In this document: positions 36,725-48,401 of the stretch, one piece after another | Numbering within the stretch: position 1 is the stretch's first letter | Layout: every line of letters starts with the position of its first letter | Assembly (NCBI RefSeq): GCF_009857135.1 | Contig: NZ_CP047318.1 | Span: 2,914,001 to 2,978,000, forward strand | Source: Streptomyces sp. HM190 | GTDB taxonomy: Bacteria > Actinomycetota > Actinomycetes > Streptomycetales > Streptomycetaceae | DNA length: 64,000 nt | Direction of reading: 5' to 3' | The notes under the pieces: generated by a model | Told to the model about the DNA's origin: nothing | Seen by the model: the letters and a program-made list of their open reading frames with translations, nothing else | Database searches by the model: none | Position numbers and translations under genes: made by a program

Positions 36725-37339
36725 CTACTCGGGGCGCCACCAACCGCTTGCAGCGTGCCAGTCCTTCACCCAGTTCGCGAAGCCGTGTTCCGGCTGCCCA
36801 GAGAGAGAACCGGTGTAAGGCGTGGCGCAGCCGTCACGGAGCCACCACACGCGCCCACGCTGCGGCCCGGCCACCACCAACGTCCAGTACTCACCAACTC
36901 CGTCGGCCCCCAGCAGCACTGAACCGTCCTGGTACGTCCGGTGCAGCAGGGACGAGTGGAGCGCGTGATCGTAGTAGTCGTATTCCCACTGCCACTCCTC
37001 CTCCAGGGGGAAGGGCCGGCCGGGCACTCGTTCGGCGGTACCGTCGAACGGCTCCGGGCTCATCCAGCAGTCCGCCTCCCAGGAAACCCAGCTGATCGGC
37101 TTCTCTCCCAGGGGCAACAATCCACCCACCTCAGGGGGGCCTTCGTTCGTCCCGTTCGCGATCTCGGCCACAAAGGTGCGATACGGCTCAGGCAACACCA
37201 CGCCGTGCCTGCTCTCCCAAGCCCCGAGCGCTTCCCAGCCCAGAGGACGACAGCGACACTCCGCCGGAAAGGCTTCACTCAGCAGGGCCATCACACCCGA
37301 GGTCGCGTCATCCATGCGCCAACAGTTACCACCAGGCAC
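36725..37339 (-). CDS. SMI1/KNR4 (SUKH)-type protein, possible immunity protein
   Basis: 204 residues from GTG 37339, spaced 6 bases after GGCGGA; ATG 37315 is the alternative (MDDATSGVMALLSEAF, 196 residues). Seen: ALGAWESRHGVVLPEPYRTF, GGLLPLGEKPISWVSWE, and a Trp/Tyr-rich second half (EEEWQWEYDYYDHAL), which fit the SUKH superfamily that includes many immunity proteins for contact-dependent or secreted nuclease toxins. No toxin gene is adjacent, so it may be an orphan. It sits between two displaced gene tails, in a region with lower sequence regularity than its neighbours. Confidence 0.8.
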   Translation of the reverse strand: MPGGNCWRMDDATSGVMALLSEAFPAECRCRPLGWEALGAWESRHGVVLPEPYRTFVAEIANGTNEGPPEVGGLLPLGEKPISWVSWEADCWMSPEPFDGTAERVPGRPFPLEEEWQWEYDYYDHALHSSLLHRTYQDGSVLLGADGVGEYWTLVVAGPQRGRVWWLRDGCATPYTGSLSGQPEHGFANWVKDWHAASGWWRPE

Positions 37340-37404
37340 CGACACTCCGCCCTGGCCATCCGGCGGGCAACTGGTCAGCCAACAGACTCAGACCCTGAAT
37401 GCCA

Positions 37405-37490
37405 TCAGACCCACTCCACCCCGGAGTAGGGCTGCAGGCAGTCTCCAAGAGGCGGCAACGGCGAGTACACCAGGCCAGCGGCGCCGACGC
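37405..37490 (-). pseudogene. Displaced 3' end of the 61-residue gene
   Basis: The minus strand reads VYSPLPPLGDCLQPYSGVEW, then V and stop (37405-37407). The intact 61-residue protein at 37858-38043 ends RTPLPPPGGSSRVLSEVEWV. The last 16 bp are identical in DNA and the rest is diverged. As with the radical SAM tail, only the 3' end is present. Confidence 0.75.
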
Positions 37491-37495
37491 CGCGC

Positions 37496-37822
37496 TCAAG
37501 GCGTGATGTAGTCTCCCCAGCCGAACGTCGCCACGTACGCGCGTCGCACGGCGTTCCATCCACGCCAATCGCGCAGACGCGCAACCAACAACGCCATGGA
37601 GTACCAGGCACCAAAACAGCCTGCGATTGTCCATGCCCATCCGAGGCTTCCCAGGGTGGCGACGACAACCACCACAATGGTGGTCGCCACCAAGCCGATG
37701 TGAGCGCCCCGCACATCCACACTCATGGCGCCGCACATCGACCGGCGGTCCGCAGGTGTATCCCGCGCAGGCCGACGGTCCGCAGCCGCACCTTCACCGT
37801 CGAGGTCAGCGCCGCCCGTCAC
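37496..37822 (-). CDS. Small membrane protein, function unknown
   Basis: 108 residues from GTG 37822, with GGAGG 5 bases upstream; a shorter form from ATG 37726 (MSVDVRGAHIGL) would be 76 residues. Two hydrophobic stretches (LVATTIVVVVVATLGSLGWAW and FGAWYSMALLVARL) and an end WNAVRRAYVATFGWGDYITP. Small membrane proteins of this kind are often carried beside orphan immunity genes in Streptomyces, which fits its place here, but no family was recognised. Confidence 0.68.
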   Translation of the reverse strand: MTGGADLDGEGAAADRRPARDTPADRRSMCGAMSVDVRGAHIGLVATTIVVVVVATLGSLGWAWTIAGCFGAWYSMALLVARLRDWRGWNAVRRAYVATFGWGDYITP

Positions 37823-37857
37823 GGGCACCTCCGAAGCGCTCGGTCACCGGCACCGGG

Positions 37858-38043
37858 TCAGACCCACTCCACCTCGGACAGCACCCGCGAAGAGCCTCCA
37901 GGAGGCGGCAGCGGAGTCCGAGGCACATCCCGTGAGGTCCGCTGCCGCACGCCGCGAGCACCAAGCCCGCGAAGCACAGCGGCAGCCTCCTCCTCCGTCA
38001 CGTCCGCCAGCGCATCCGCGATCCGCCGCAGCGCCTCACTCAC
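37858..38043 (-). CDS. Small protein following the radical SAM gene
   Basis: 61 residues from GTG 38043, one base after the radical SAM stop codon, so probably translationally coupled. Reads MSEALRRIADALADVTEEEA, then AAVLRGLGARG and a Pro-rich end finishing VLSEVEWV. The first half is a likely helix. Function unknown. A diverged copy of its tail lies at 37405. Confidence 0.65.
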   Translation of the reverse strand: MSEALRRIADALADVTEEEAAAVLRGLGARGVRQRTSRDVPRTPLPPPGGSSRVLSEVEWV

Positions 38044-38044
38044 C

Positions 38045-39997
<1,953 letters not shown>

Positions 39998-40093
39998 CGC
40001 GGGGTTTACCTTCGTGAGCTGACAGGGGTGACCATCTAGCCTAACGCCCCCGGAGCCACCCCTCGTACGCCGGCGTTCCCCGCGCCCGGCCCC

Positions 40094-41659
40094 TCAGAAG
40101 GCGCTGTCGGCCGTGATCGTGCGCCACGCCTCCGGCAGCGCCGCCTCCGCCAGCTCCGCCCTGCGCTCCTCCCTGCCGTACAGCAGCCCGTACGTGAAGG
40201 AGCTCTCGCCCGCCCGGTCGGCCTGGAGGGCCAGTTCCCGCAGGGTCTCGCGGGCCATCACGCTGTCCTGGTGGTCGCCGAGCAGGGACTGCAGGGACTT
40301 CATGTCCCGCACGAGATGCTTGGCGGGGGAGCCGAGGAGCGGGGTCGCCGCCTCGGCCGCGTACCGGGCGCGCTTGCCCTTCTTGCGGGCCTCGTGCATG
40401 GCGTGGTCCCGCTCGGCGCCGGGCGGCTGGGCCAGGGCCTCCTCGACCAGGTCGGACACCTTGCCGAAGGCCCGTGCGACCGCCTTGCCGATCACCTTCT
40501 CCGGGTCGCCGCCGGCCCCCTTCAGCAGCGGCGGCTCGGCGATCATGGCGTCGAGGGTGCGCAGGAGCGTGAGGTACCGCTCGCCGTCCAGTGCGGCGAT
40601 CAGGGTGCGCCGGGAGCCGCTGCTCCCCTCTCCCACCCACGTGCGCACCCGGGTACGGACCGGGCCGACGACCAGGTTCTCGGGCAGCGCGGCGAGCGCC
40701 TCGGTCACCCGTTCGGCCAGCACCTCGTGGTCCCGGCCGACGCCCAGCTCCCCCGCCAGCCACTTCAGTTCGTCGCCGATGGGGTCGGTGACGGTCCGGT
40801 CCAGGACCTTCCCGTACGACTTGAGGGTGCTGCGCAGCCTGCGGGTGGCCACACGCATGCTGTGCACGGAGTCGTACAGGTCGCGGCGGACGGCCGGGTC
40901 GAGTTCGACGATGGCGTCCCGCTGGACGCGGAGGTACGCGAGGACGTGCTCGGCGGCACCACCGGGCTTCGCCGGGCCGGCCCCGCCCTTCTTGCCCCCG
41001 GCGCCCTTCTTCTTGCGCTTCCCCGACTTGGCGGTGTCCGTCCCGGCCGTGCCCGGCTCGGCGGTCGCCGTCTCCCGCAGGGCCCTCGCCAGCTTCGACG
41101 GTGACGCGGACGGCCGTACGCCCGCCTTGCGGAGTTTCTTCTCGACCTTGTCGAGGAACGCGGGGTCGCCGTCGTCCGCGAGTTCCACCTCGATCTCGGA
41201 CCACTGCGCGCTGCGGCCGCCGTCGGTGAGCCGTTCGGCACGCACGGCGTCCACGCTGACCTCGGCGAGGAGACCGCCGTCCGCGTCGAGCAGGTCGCTG
41301 ACGTCCCGGGTGGACCTCAGCCGGACCAGCGGCACCAGCTCCGCCTCCCGGACCCGGGAACGCACGAGCCCCGCAAGATCGCGGGGCAGGGTCTCGGACA
41401 GCGGAGCGCGGATCTCGTCCCGTACCCCCGAGGAGACGGGGAACTTCAGGTGCCAGCCGGCGTCGCTTCCCCCGGTACGGCGGCGCAGGGTGATGGAGGC
41501 GGCGGCGAGACGTTCGTCGGGGGTGTCGTAGTAGACGGCGTCCAGCTCGGCGACGCCCTTGGCGAGGACCGTCGCGACCCCGGCCACACCGGTGAGATCG
41601 GGCAGGCCGCTCTCGTCGGACTCGTACTTCCGCTCGATCTCCCGCTTCGTGTCCGCCAT
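40094..41659 (-). CDS. CYTH and CHAD domain protein
   Basis: 521 residues from ATG 41659. N-terminal CYTH domain begins with EIERKY (residues 7-12) and continues with DAVYYDTPDERLAAASITLRRR and GWHLKFP, the charged tunnel that binds triphosphate or polyphosphate. A Lys/Gly-rich linker (GKRKKKGAGGKKGG) leads to a helical CHAD domain (VHSMRVATRRLRSTLKSYG, MHEARKKGKRARYAAE). CHAD domains bind polyphosphate granules. Likely a polyphosphate-binding or hydrolysing protein; catalytic activity cannot be judged here. Confidence 0.94.
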   Translation of the reverse strand: MADTKREIERKYESDESGLPDLTGVAGVATVLAKGVAELDAVYYDTPDERLAAASITLRRRTGGSDAGWHLKFPVSSGVRDEIRAPLSETLPRDLAGLVRSRVREAELVPLVRLRSTRDVSDLLDADGGLLAEVSVDAVRAERLTDGGRSAQWSEIEVELADDGDPAFLDKVEKKLRKAGVRPSASPSKLARALRETATAEPGTAGTDTAKSGKRKKKGAGGKKGGAGPAKPGGAAEHVLAYLRVQRDAIVELDPAVRRDLYDSVHSMRVATRRLRSTLKSYGKVLDRTVTDPIGDELKWLAGELGVGRDHEVLAERVTEALAALPENLVVGPVRTRVRTWVGEGSSGSRRTLIAALDGERYLTLLRTLDAMIAEPPLLKGAGGDPEKVIGKAVARAFGKVSDLVEEALAQPPGAERDHAMHEARKKGKRARYAAEAATPLLGSPAKHLVRDMKSLQSLLGDHQDSVMARETLRELALQADRAGESSFTYGLLYGREERRAELAEAALPEAWRTITADSAF

Positions 41660-41757
41660 GCACCGAATCTAGTCGGACCTGCGGCAAAAGGGCAGCCCAC
41701 GCGCACCCTGGAGGAGCACGTGGGCCGTCGCCCGCACGGGCCTTCGCGGGTGCGCGG

Positions 41758-42954
41758 CTACGCCGACATCGGCCGCTGCACGCGGATCGACTGCAGCAGC
41801 CCCACCGCCACCCACACCGCGAACATAGACGAACCGCCGTACGACACGAACGGCAGGGGCAGACCGGCGACCGGCATGATGCCGAGGGTCATCCCGATGT
41901 TCTCGAAGGCCTGGAAGGCGAACCAGGCGATGATGCCGCCGGCGACGATCGTGCCGTACAGCTCGGTGGTCTCGCGGGCGATGCGGCAGGCACGCCACAG
42001 GACGACGCCCAGCAGCAGGATGATCAGCCCGGCTCCGACGAAGCCCAGTTCCTCCCCCGCCACCGTGAAGACGAAGTCGGTCTGCTGCTCCGGCACGAAC
42101 TGGCCGGTGGTCTGCGACCCCTTGAACAGCCCGGTGCCGAGCAGCCCGCCGGAGCCGATGGCGATCCGGGCCTGGTTGGTGTTGTAGCCGACGCCCGCCG
42201 GGTCCAGCTCGGGGTTGGCGAACGCCGCGAAGCGGTTGATCTGGTACTCGTCGAGCACCCCGAGCTGCCAGACGGCGATCGCGCCGAGCGCGCCGGTGCC
42301 GATGAGGCCGAAGATCCAGCGGTTGGGGGCGCCGGAGGTCAGCAGGACGCCCAGCACGATGACCACCATGACCATGACCGAGCCGAGGTCGGGCATGAGC
42401 AGCACGATCAGTATCGGGACGGCGGCGAGGCCGAGGGCCTGGAGGACGGTGCGGTGGTCCGGGTGTGGTTTGTCGCCCGCGTCGACGCGGGCCGCCAGCA
42501 GCATCGCCATCCCCAGGATGATCGTGATCTTCACGAACTCGGAGGGCTGGAGCGAGAAGCCGCCGCCGATGACGATCCACGCGTGGGCGCCGTTGATGGT
42601 CGCGCCGAGCGGGGTCAGCACCAGCAGGATCAGCAGGACCGAGATGCCGTAGAGGATCGGTACGGCCGTGCGCAGGGTGCGGTGGCCGAGCCAGACCGTG
42701 CCGATCATCAGGGCGAAGCCGATGCCGGTGTTCAGCAGGTGCCGGAGCAGGAAGTAGTACGGGTCGCCCTGGTTCAGTTCGGTGCGGTTGCGGGTCGCCG
42801 AGTAGACGAGGGCCGCGCCGATCAGGGAGAGCGCGATGGCCGAGAACAGTATCGGCCAGTCGAGCCGCCGGGCGAGCGAGTCACGGGCGAACAGCCGGGT
42901 CCAGCCGGAGCGTTCGGGTCCGTACCCGGAGACGGAGAAGCTGTTGCCGGTCAT
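41758..42954 (-). CDS. rodA: RodA/FtsW/SpoVE family (SEDS) peptidoglycan polymerase
   Basis: 398 residues from ATG 42954, overlapping the pbp2 stop by 4 bp. Ten or so membrane segments. Seen: the SEDS signature region NGAHAWIVIGGGFSLQPSEFVK, VLLMPDLGSVMVM, GSGGLLGTGLFKGSQT, and FVFTVAGEELGF, PVAGLPLPFVSYGGSS. SEDS proteins polymerise glycan strands with a class B PBP. In S. coelicolor the equivalent in the mre cluster is Sfr, needed for normal spore wall. Partner is the PBP2 encoded next to it. Confidence 0.97.
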   Translation of the reverse strand: MTGNSFSVSGYGPERSGWTRLFARDSLARRLDWPILFSAIALSLIGAALVYSATRNRTELNQGDPYYFLLRHLLNTGIGFALMIGTVWLGHRTLRTAVPILYGISVLLILLVLTPLGATINGAHAWIVIGGGFSLQPSEFVKITIILGMAMLLAARVDAGDKPHPDHRTVLQALGLAAVPILIVLLMPDLGSVMVMVVIVLGVLLTSGAPNRWIFGLIGTGALGAIAVWQLGVLDEYQINRFAAFANPELDPAGVGYNTNQARIAIGSGGLLGTGLFKGSQTTGQFVPEQQTDFVFTVAGEELGFVGAGLIILLLGVVLWRACRIARETTELYGTIVAGGIIAWFAFQAFENIGMTLGIMPVAGLPLPFVSYGGSSMFAVWVAVGLLQSIRVQRPMSA

Positions 42955-45353
42955 CGGGACGTCCTTCGCGTGAGCGCTCCGCCAGGGGTGCCGGGGCCGG
43001 TGCGCCGTCGTGCCGCCCGGTTGCCGCCGCCCCGGGTGCTGACGATCGCCGCGGGTTCGTCGGGGGCGACCGGCCCGGTGCCCGGTTCGGTGGCGACGGC
43101 GGTCGCGAACGCCGCCGGGCCGGCGGGCCCGGTCGCCGCCACGGTGAGGGCGCCGTCCGTCCCCGGGGCGTGGGAGACCGGGAGGGTGCCCGGCCCTGCT
43201 GCCACCGTCTGTGCGTCCTCGGCGGCCTGCTCCTCCGGGGTCTTCTTCGGCGGGTAGGTCTCCAGCTTCGGGGCGTCGATCGAGCCGTCGGACTCGATCT
43301 TCGGCAGCTTCTTCTGCGGGGTCGGCAGCAGCGCCTTCCGCTTGTCGATCTTGCCGTCCTCGGAGACGCCGTAGAGCGCGTTGTAGAGCTTGCGCACGGC
43401 GGGCGCCGAGGCGCCGGAGCCCGTACCACCCTGGGAGATCGTCATGACGATCGCGTAGTCCTTGGTGTACGTCGTGAACCACGAGGTCGTCTGCTTGCCG
43501 TAGACCTCGGCGGTACCGGTCTTGGCGTGCATCGGGATCTCGTCCTGCGGCCAGCCCTGGAAACGCCAGGCTGCCGTACCGCGGGTGGCGACTCCCTCAA
43601 GGGCTTGGTCTATCTCGTCGCGGGTCTTCTTGGTCATGGGGAGCTTGCCGTGCGACTTGGGCGCGATCTCCCGCACGTGCTTGCCGTCGGCGCTGATGAC
43701 GGCCTTGCCGACGGTGGGGTCGTACAGGGTGCCGCCGTTGGAGAGGGCGGCGTAGATCGTGGCCATCTGGATGGGGGTGACGAGGGTGTCGCCCTGGCCG
43801 ATGGAGTAGTTGACGGAGTCACCGGCGCGCATGCGGTTGCCTTCGAGGCAGTTCTCGTACGCGATCTGCTCGGCGTATGAGCCGCCCTTCTTGCCGTACT
43901 TGCACCAGGCGTCCTTGTTGGCCTTCCAGTAGTCCTGCTTCCACTTGCGGTCCGGGATGCGGCCGGTGACCTCGTTGGGCAGGTCGATGCCGGTCTCGGC
44001 GCCGAGGCCGAACTGGTGGGCGGTCTTGTAGAACCAGTCCTTGGCGTTCTTCTTCGGCTTGGTGCCGCCGTCGCGCTTCCACTCCTCGTGGGAGAGGCGG
44101 TAGAAGACGGTGTCGCAGGAGACCTCCAGCGCGCGGCCGAGGCTGATCGCGCCGTATCCCTTGGACTCGAAGTTCTTGAAGACCTGGCCGCCGATGGAGT
44201 ACGAGCTGGAGCACTCGTAGGGGCCGTCGAAGGAGTAGCCCGCGTTCACCGCGGCGGCGGTCGGGACCACCTTGAAGACGGAGCCGGGGGCGGACTGGCC
44301 CTGGATCGCGCGGTTCAGCAGCGGGTAGTTGGACTTCTTGCCGGTGAGTTTGGCGTAGTCCTTGGCGGAGATGCCGCCGACCCAGGCGTTGGGGTCGTAG
44401 TCCGGGTTGGAGGCCATGGCGACGATACGTCCGGTCTTGGCCTCCATGACGACGACGGCTCCGGAGTCGGCCTTGTAGTTGGTGCCGGTGTTCCGGTCCA
44501 TCTGCTTGCGGGCTTCCTTCATCGCCTCGTTGAGTTCGTACTCGGCGATGCGCTGCACGCGGGCGTCGATGCTGGTGACCAGGTTGGCGCCGGGCCTGGC
44601 GGGGTCGGCCTCGGCCTCGCCGATGACGCGGCCGAGGTTGTCGACCTCGTAGCGGGTGACGCCGGCCTTGCCGCGCAGTTCCTTGTCGTACTGCCGCTCC
44701 AGGCCGGACCGGCCGACCTGGTCGGAGCGCAGGTACGGCGAGTCGGTGTCCTGGGCCTTGGTGATCTCCTCGTCGGTGACCGGCGAGAGGTAGCCGAGGA
44801 CCTGGGCGGTGTTGGCGCCGCCGGGGCTGGCGTACCTGCGGACGGCCTGGGGTTCGGCGGTGATGCCGGGGAAGTCCTCGGAGCGCTCGCGGATCTGGAG
44901 TGCCTGCTTGGCGGTGGCCTCGTCGGTGATGGGGATCGGCTGGTAGGGCGAGCCGTTCCAGCAGGGCTGGGGGGTCTCGGAGTCGCACAGCCGGACCTTG
45001 TCCATGACGTCCCGGGGCTTCATACCAAGGACGCCGGCGAGCTTGGTGAGAACGCCCTTGCCGTCGTCGTCCATCTTCAGCAGCTCGGTGCGGGAGGCGG
45101 AGACGACGAGCCGGGTCTCGTTGTCCGCGATGGGCACGCCGCGCGCGTCCAGGATCGAGCCGCGCACGGCGGGCTGGACGACCTGCTGGACGTGGTTGCC
45201 GGACGCCTCCTTGGCGTAGGCGTCGCCCTCGCGGATCTGGAGGTACCAGAGGCGGCCGCCCAGGGTGCCGAGGAGGGAGAAGACGAGGATCTGGATGATG
45301 ACGAGCCGGATCTGGACCCGTGGTGTCCGCCCGGTCTCCGGGATGTTGGTCAC
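42951..45353 (-). CDS. pbp2: Class B penicillin-binding protein (PBP2)
   Basis: 800 residues from GTG 45353. N-terminal membrane anchor (LVIIQILVFSLLGTLGGRLWYL), pedestal domain (RGSILDARGVPIADN), and transpeptidase motifs: SAPGSVFK (active-site Ser), SVN in DSVNYSIGQG, and KTG in HAKTGTAEV. A C-terminal extension of about 130 residues is Ala/Gly/Pro-rich. Cross-links peptide stems with its SEDS partner RodA; overlap of 4 bp couples translation. In the mre cluster it takes part in spore-wall synthesis. Confidence 0.97.
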   Translation of the reverse strand: MTNIPETGRTPRVQIRLVIIQILVFSLLGTLGGRLWYLQIREGDAYAKEASGNHVQQVVQPAVRGSILDARGVPIADNETRLVVSASRTELLKMDDDGKGVLTKLAGVLGMKPRDVMDKVRLCDSETPQPCWNGSPYQPIPITDEATAKQALQIRERSEDFPGITAEPQAVRRYASPGGANTAQVLGYLSPVTDEEITKAQDTDSPYLRSDQVGRSGLERQYDKELRGKAGVTRYEVDNLGRVIGEAEADPARPGANLVTSIDARVQRIAEYELNEAMKEARKQMDRNTGTNYKADSGAVVVMEAKTGRIVAMASNPDYDPNAWVGGISAKDYAKLTGKKSNYPLLNRAIQGQSAPGSVFKVVPTAAAVNAGYSFDGPYECSSSYSIGGQVFKNFESKGYGAISLGRALEVSCDTVFYRLSHEEWKRDGGTKPKKNAKDWFYKTAHQFGLGAETGIDLPNEVTGRIPDRKWKQDYWKANKDAWCKYGKKGGSYAEQIAYENCLEGNRMRAGDSVNYSIGQGDTLVTPIQMATIYAALSNGGTLYDPTVGKAVISADGKHVREIAPKSHGKLPMTKKTRDEIDQALEGVATRGTAAWRFQGWPQDEIPMHAKTGTAEVYGKQTTSWFTTYTKDYAIVMTISQGGTGSGASAPAVRKLYNALYGVSEDGKIDKRKALLPTPQKKLPKIESDGSIDAPKLETYPPKKTPEEQAAEDAQTVAAGPGTLPVSHAPGTDGALTVAATGPAGPAAFATAVATEPGTGPVAPDEPAAIVSTRGGGNRAARRRTGPGTPGGALTRRTSR

Positions 45354-45508
45354 TGTCTCCCCCTCTCAGTGCGTGGACCGGTGATGCCGGTACCGGGCCT
45401 CGTCGACGTACATGGAGTGCACCGCTGCCCGGTGATCGGTTCCGCACGGGTGCGTGGCACGGTTGCCGATGGCCTTCGCGGCCGTCCCGTGGGCGGTCTG
45501 ACGTCCCC

Positions 45509-46180
45509 TCACAGCCGCTTGACCCCCTTGATGCGGCCCGCGCGGGCCACCCGTGAGCGTGCCGCCTTCATGCGCAGGCCGGTGCGCTGGCTGCCGATGC
45601 GCAGGCCGGTGCCGGAGGAGAGCCAGCCGGCGGAGACGTCGGCGGCCTTGGCCGCGTTGTTGGTCTCGGCGAGCGGGTCGTTGTCGGCGCGCCGGGCGAG
45701 CGCCATGATGCCGGGGACGACGAACGGCGCGAGCAGCAGGTCGTAGAGCGCGGCTGTGAACAGCAGGCTGGGCAGGCCGACGTGGCGGGCGGCGTCGTCG
45801 CCGACGAGGGCGCCGACCCCGGCGTACAGCAGTGTGGCGCCGAGCGCGGCGACGACGACCACGACCATCGGCCCGGTGGCGGACTTCAGGCGGCCCGTCT
45901 CGGGCTTGGCGAGGCCCGCGAGGTAGCCGACGACGCAGAGGACGAGGGCGTACCGTCCGGCGGCGTGGTCGGCGGGCGGGGCTAGGTCGGACAGCAGTCC
46001 GGCACCGAACCCGATGAGGGCGCCGCTGACGTGGCCGTACACCAGGGCCAGACCGAGGACGGTGAGGAGCACCAGGTCGGGTACGGCGCCCGGCAGATGG
46101 AGTCGGGCGAGGACGCTCACCTGGATCACCAGGGCGACGATCACCAGGGTGGTGGAGAGCAGCATCCGGTTGAAGCGCAT
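45509..46180 (-). CDS. mreD: Rod-shape/spore-wall protein MreD
   Basis: 223 residues from ATG 46180 (MRFNRMLLSTTLVIVAL). Five or six membrane segments, with ALVYGHVSGALIGFGAGLLSDLAPP in the middle, the MreD hallmark. C-terminal cytoplasmic basic tail (QRTGLRMKAARSRVARAGRIK). Works with MreB, MreC, PBP2 and RodA. Lies 28 bp after mreC and 155 bp before pbp2. Confidence 0.95.
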   Translation of the reverse strand: MRFNRMLLSTTLVIVALVIQVSVLARLHLPGAVPDLVLLTVLGLALVYGHVSGALIGFGAGLLSDLAPPADHAAGRYALVLCVVGYLAGLAKPETGRLKSATGPMVVVVVAALGATLLYAGVGALVGDDAARHVGLPSLLFTAALYDLLLAPFVVPGIMALARRADNDPLAETNNAAKAADVSAGWLSSGTGLRIGSQRTGLRMKAARSRVARAGRIKGVKRL

Positions 46181-46208
46181 GAAGGGGTCAGCTCCTACTG
46201 TCCTACGT

Positions 46209-47183
46209 CTACTGCTCTTGCTGCCCGTCGGCACCGTCGCCGGGTTGGTTCGCGCCCGGGGTGACGGTGACCGTCACGGTGGGTCGCGGGGTGGGCTTCG
46301 GCTTGTCCGGGAGCACCGTGTCGCGCGGGTCCTTGCGGGGCGGCTGGACGACGACGCCGACGATGTCGAGCTGGGTGAACGCCACGTACGGCTTGACGTA
46401 GATGGTGCGGGTGAGGTCGCCGCCGGAGGGGTCGACGCGGGAGACGACGCCGACGGGGACGCCGGGCACGAACGGCTTGTCGGCCTGGGAGCCGAAGGTG
46501 ACGAGGCGGTCGCCCGCCTTCACCTTGGCCTTGCCGTTGAGGAGTTCGACGCGCAGCGGGCGGTCGCCCTGGCCGGAGGCGAAGCCGAGTTCGTCGGTGG
46601 CCTCCATCCGGGTGCCGACGGTGAAGTCGGGGTCGTTGGCGAGGAGGACCGTCGCGGTGTTCGGGCCGACGGTGGTGACGCGGCCGACGAGTCCGTCGCC
46701 GTTGAGGACCGTCATGTCGCGGGTGATGCCGTCGTTGGAGCCGATGTCGATGGTGACGGTCCAGGAGAAGCCCTGGGCCGCTCCTATGGCGATGACCTCG
46801 GCGCCCTTGATGCCGTACTGGCCGGCTGCGGCGCTCTTCAGGATCTTGTCGAGCTGGCGTGTCCTGCTGCGGTTGCGGTCGTCGCTGCCGAGCGACGCCT
46901 TCAGCTCGGCGTTCTCCTTCTCCAGGGCGGCGAGGCGGTCGTGGCGGGATCCGGAGTCGCGGACCGCGCTTATGGCGTTGCCGATCGGGTCGACGGCGGT
47001 CGACACCCCGTCCTCGATCGGGCCGAAGACGGTGGCCGCGGCACGTCGGGCACCGTCGACCGGTGAGTCCTCCCCGCCGCGGATGTCCACCGTGATCAGC
47101 GCGAACGCTACGGCGATCAGCAGCACCAGGAGCAGCCGGCTCTCTCGTGTGTCCCTCACGTGCGGCGGCCGTGCCTTCCTCAT
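46209..47183 (-). CDS. mreC: Rod-shape/spore-wall protein MreC
   Basis: 324 residues. One N-terminal membrane segment (LLLVLLIAVAFALITVDI), a coiled coil (DRLAALEKENAELKASL), and the beta-rich domain with GLVGRVTTVGPNTATVLL and GDRLVTFGSQADKPFVPGVPVGVV, the MreC signature. Thr/Pro/Gly-rich C-terminus (PRPTVTVTVTPGANQP). Scaffold linking MreB to periplasmic wall enzymes. Between mreB and mreD. Confidence 0.97.
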   Translation of the reverse strand: MRKARPPHVRDTRESRLLLVLLIAVAFALITVDIRGGEDSPVDGARRAAATVFGPIEDGVSTAVDPIGNAISAVRDSGSRHDRLAALEKENAELKASLGSDDRNRSRTRQLDKILKSAAAGQYGIKGAEVIAIGAAQGFSWTVTIDIGSNDGITRDMTVLNGDGLVGRVTTVGPNTATVLLANDPDFTVGTRMEATDELGFASGQGDRPLRVELLNGKAKVKAGDRLVTFGSQADKPFVPGVPVGVVSRVDPSGGDLTRTIYVKPYVAFTQLDIVGVVVQPPRKDPRDTVLPDKPKPTPRPTVTVTVTPGANQPGDGADGQQEQ

Positions 47184-47333
47184 AGGAATTCGACAGGAAT
47201 CGGGGAATTCGGGTAGCCCCTTGGAAATCCCGGGACGGGAGCCGGAGGGGCGCTTTGTGGAGCTTATGCCTCAATATCAACGATCCGCCGCACGAGAGGA
47301 GATCGTCTCGTACGGCGGAATCGAAGTGTTACG

Positions 47334-48365
47334 TCATCTGCGGGGCTGGGCGTCGAGCACCTGCTGCAACGCCTCGAACTCCTCGACGCACTTGCCGGAA
47401 CCGAGCGCCACGCTGTCCAGCGGGTCCTCGGCGATGTGGATCGGCATACCGGTCTCCCGGCGCAGCCGCTCGTCCAGTCCGCGGAGCAGGGCGCCACCGC
47501 CGGTGAGGACGATGCCGCGGTCCATGATGTCGCCGGAGAGTTCCGGCGGGCACTTGTCGAGGGTCGTCTTGACGGCATCCACGATGGCGTTGACGGGTTC
47601 CTCGATCGCCTTCCGCACTTCCGCTGCGGAGATGACGACGGTCTTGGGCAGCCCGGACACCAGGTCCCGGCCGCGGATTTCGGTGTGCTCGTCAGCGTCG
47701 AGGTCGTACGCCGAACCGATCGTGATCTTGATCTGTTCGGCTGTCCGCTCACCGAGGAGGAGGCTGTACTCCTTCTTGATGTGCTGGATGATCGCATTGT
47801 CCAACTCGTCGCCCGCGACGCGGATGGACTGGGCGGTGACGATGCCGCCGAGGGAGATGACCGCGACCTCCGTGGTGCCGCCGCCGATGTCCACCACCAT
47901 GTTGCCCGTGGCCTCGTGGACCGGCAGGCCGGAGCCGATGGCCGCGGCCATGGGCTCCTCGATGATGTGCACCTGACGCGCGCCGGCCTGGGAGGACGCC
48001 TCGATGACAGCGCGCCGCTCGACACCGGTGATGCCGGACGGCACGCAGACGACGACCCGGGGCCGGGCGAGATAGCGCCGCTTGTGGATCTTCAGGATGA
48101 AGTAGCGGAGCATCCGCTCGGTGATCTCGAAGTCGGCGATCACACCGTCCTTCAGCGGACGTACGGCAACGATGTTGCCGGGCGTCCGTCCGATCATCTT
48201 CTTCGCCTCCGCGCCGACCGCGAGGATGCCACCGGTGTTGGTGTTGATCGCGACGACGGACGGCTCGTTCAGTACGATCCCGCGACCCCTGACGTACACC
48301 AGCGTGTTGGCGGTCCCGAGGTCGACAGCCATGTCACGGCCGATGAACGACATTGAGTTCCCCAT
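47334..48365 (-). CDS. mreB: Actin-like protein MreB
   Basis: 343 residues from ATG 48365 ([20 protein letters not shown]); the internal ATG at 48353 (MSFIG) has a closer GGGGAA site. Seen: phosphate-1 [25 protein letters not shown], phosphate-2 [18 protein letters not shown], and adenosine loop [14 protein letters not shown]. Polymerises with ATP; in S. coelicolor MreB is used mainly for the spore wall rather than vegetative tips. First gene of the mreB-mreC-mreD-pbp2-sfr set, with 10-bp-spaced repeats in its 5' region. Confidence 0.98.
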   Translation of the reverse strand: MGNSMSFIGRDMAVDLGTANTLVYVRGRGIVLNEPSVVAINTNTGGILAVGAEAKKMIGRTPGNIVAVRPLKDGVIADFEITERMLRYFILKIHKRRYLARPRVVVCVPSGITGVERRAVIEASSQAGARQVHIIEEPMAAAIGSGLPVHEATGNMVVDIGGGTTEVAVISLGGIVTAQSIRVAGDELDNAIIQHIKKEYSLLLGERTAEQIKITIGSAYDLDADEHTEIRGRDLVSGLPKTVVISAAEVRKAIEEPVNAIVDAVKTTLDKCPPELSGDIMDRGIVLTGGGALLRGLDERLRRETGMPIHIAEDPLDSVALGSGKCVEEFEALQQVLDAQPRR

Positions 48366-48401
48366 CAGGATTCGTCTGGCCTTCCCTGGTCGAGCACTGA
48401 C

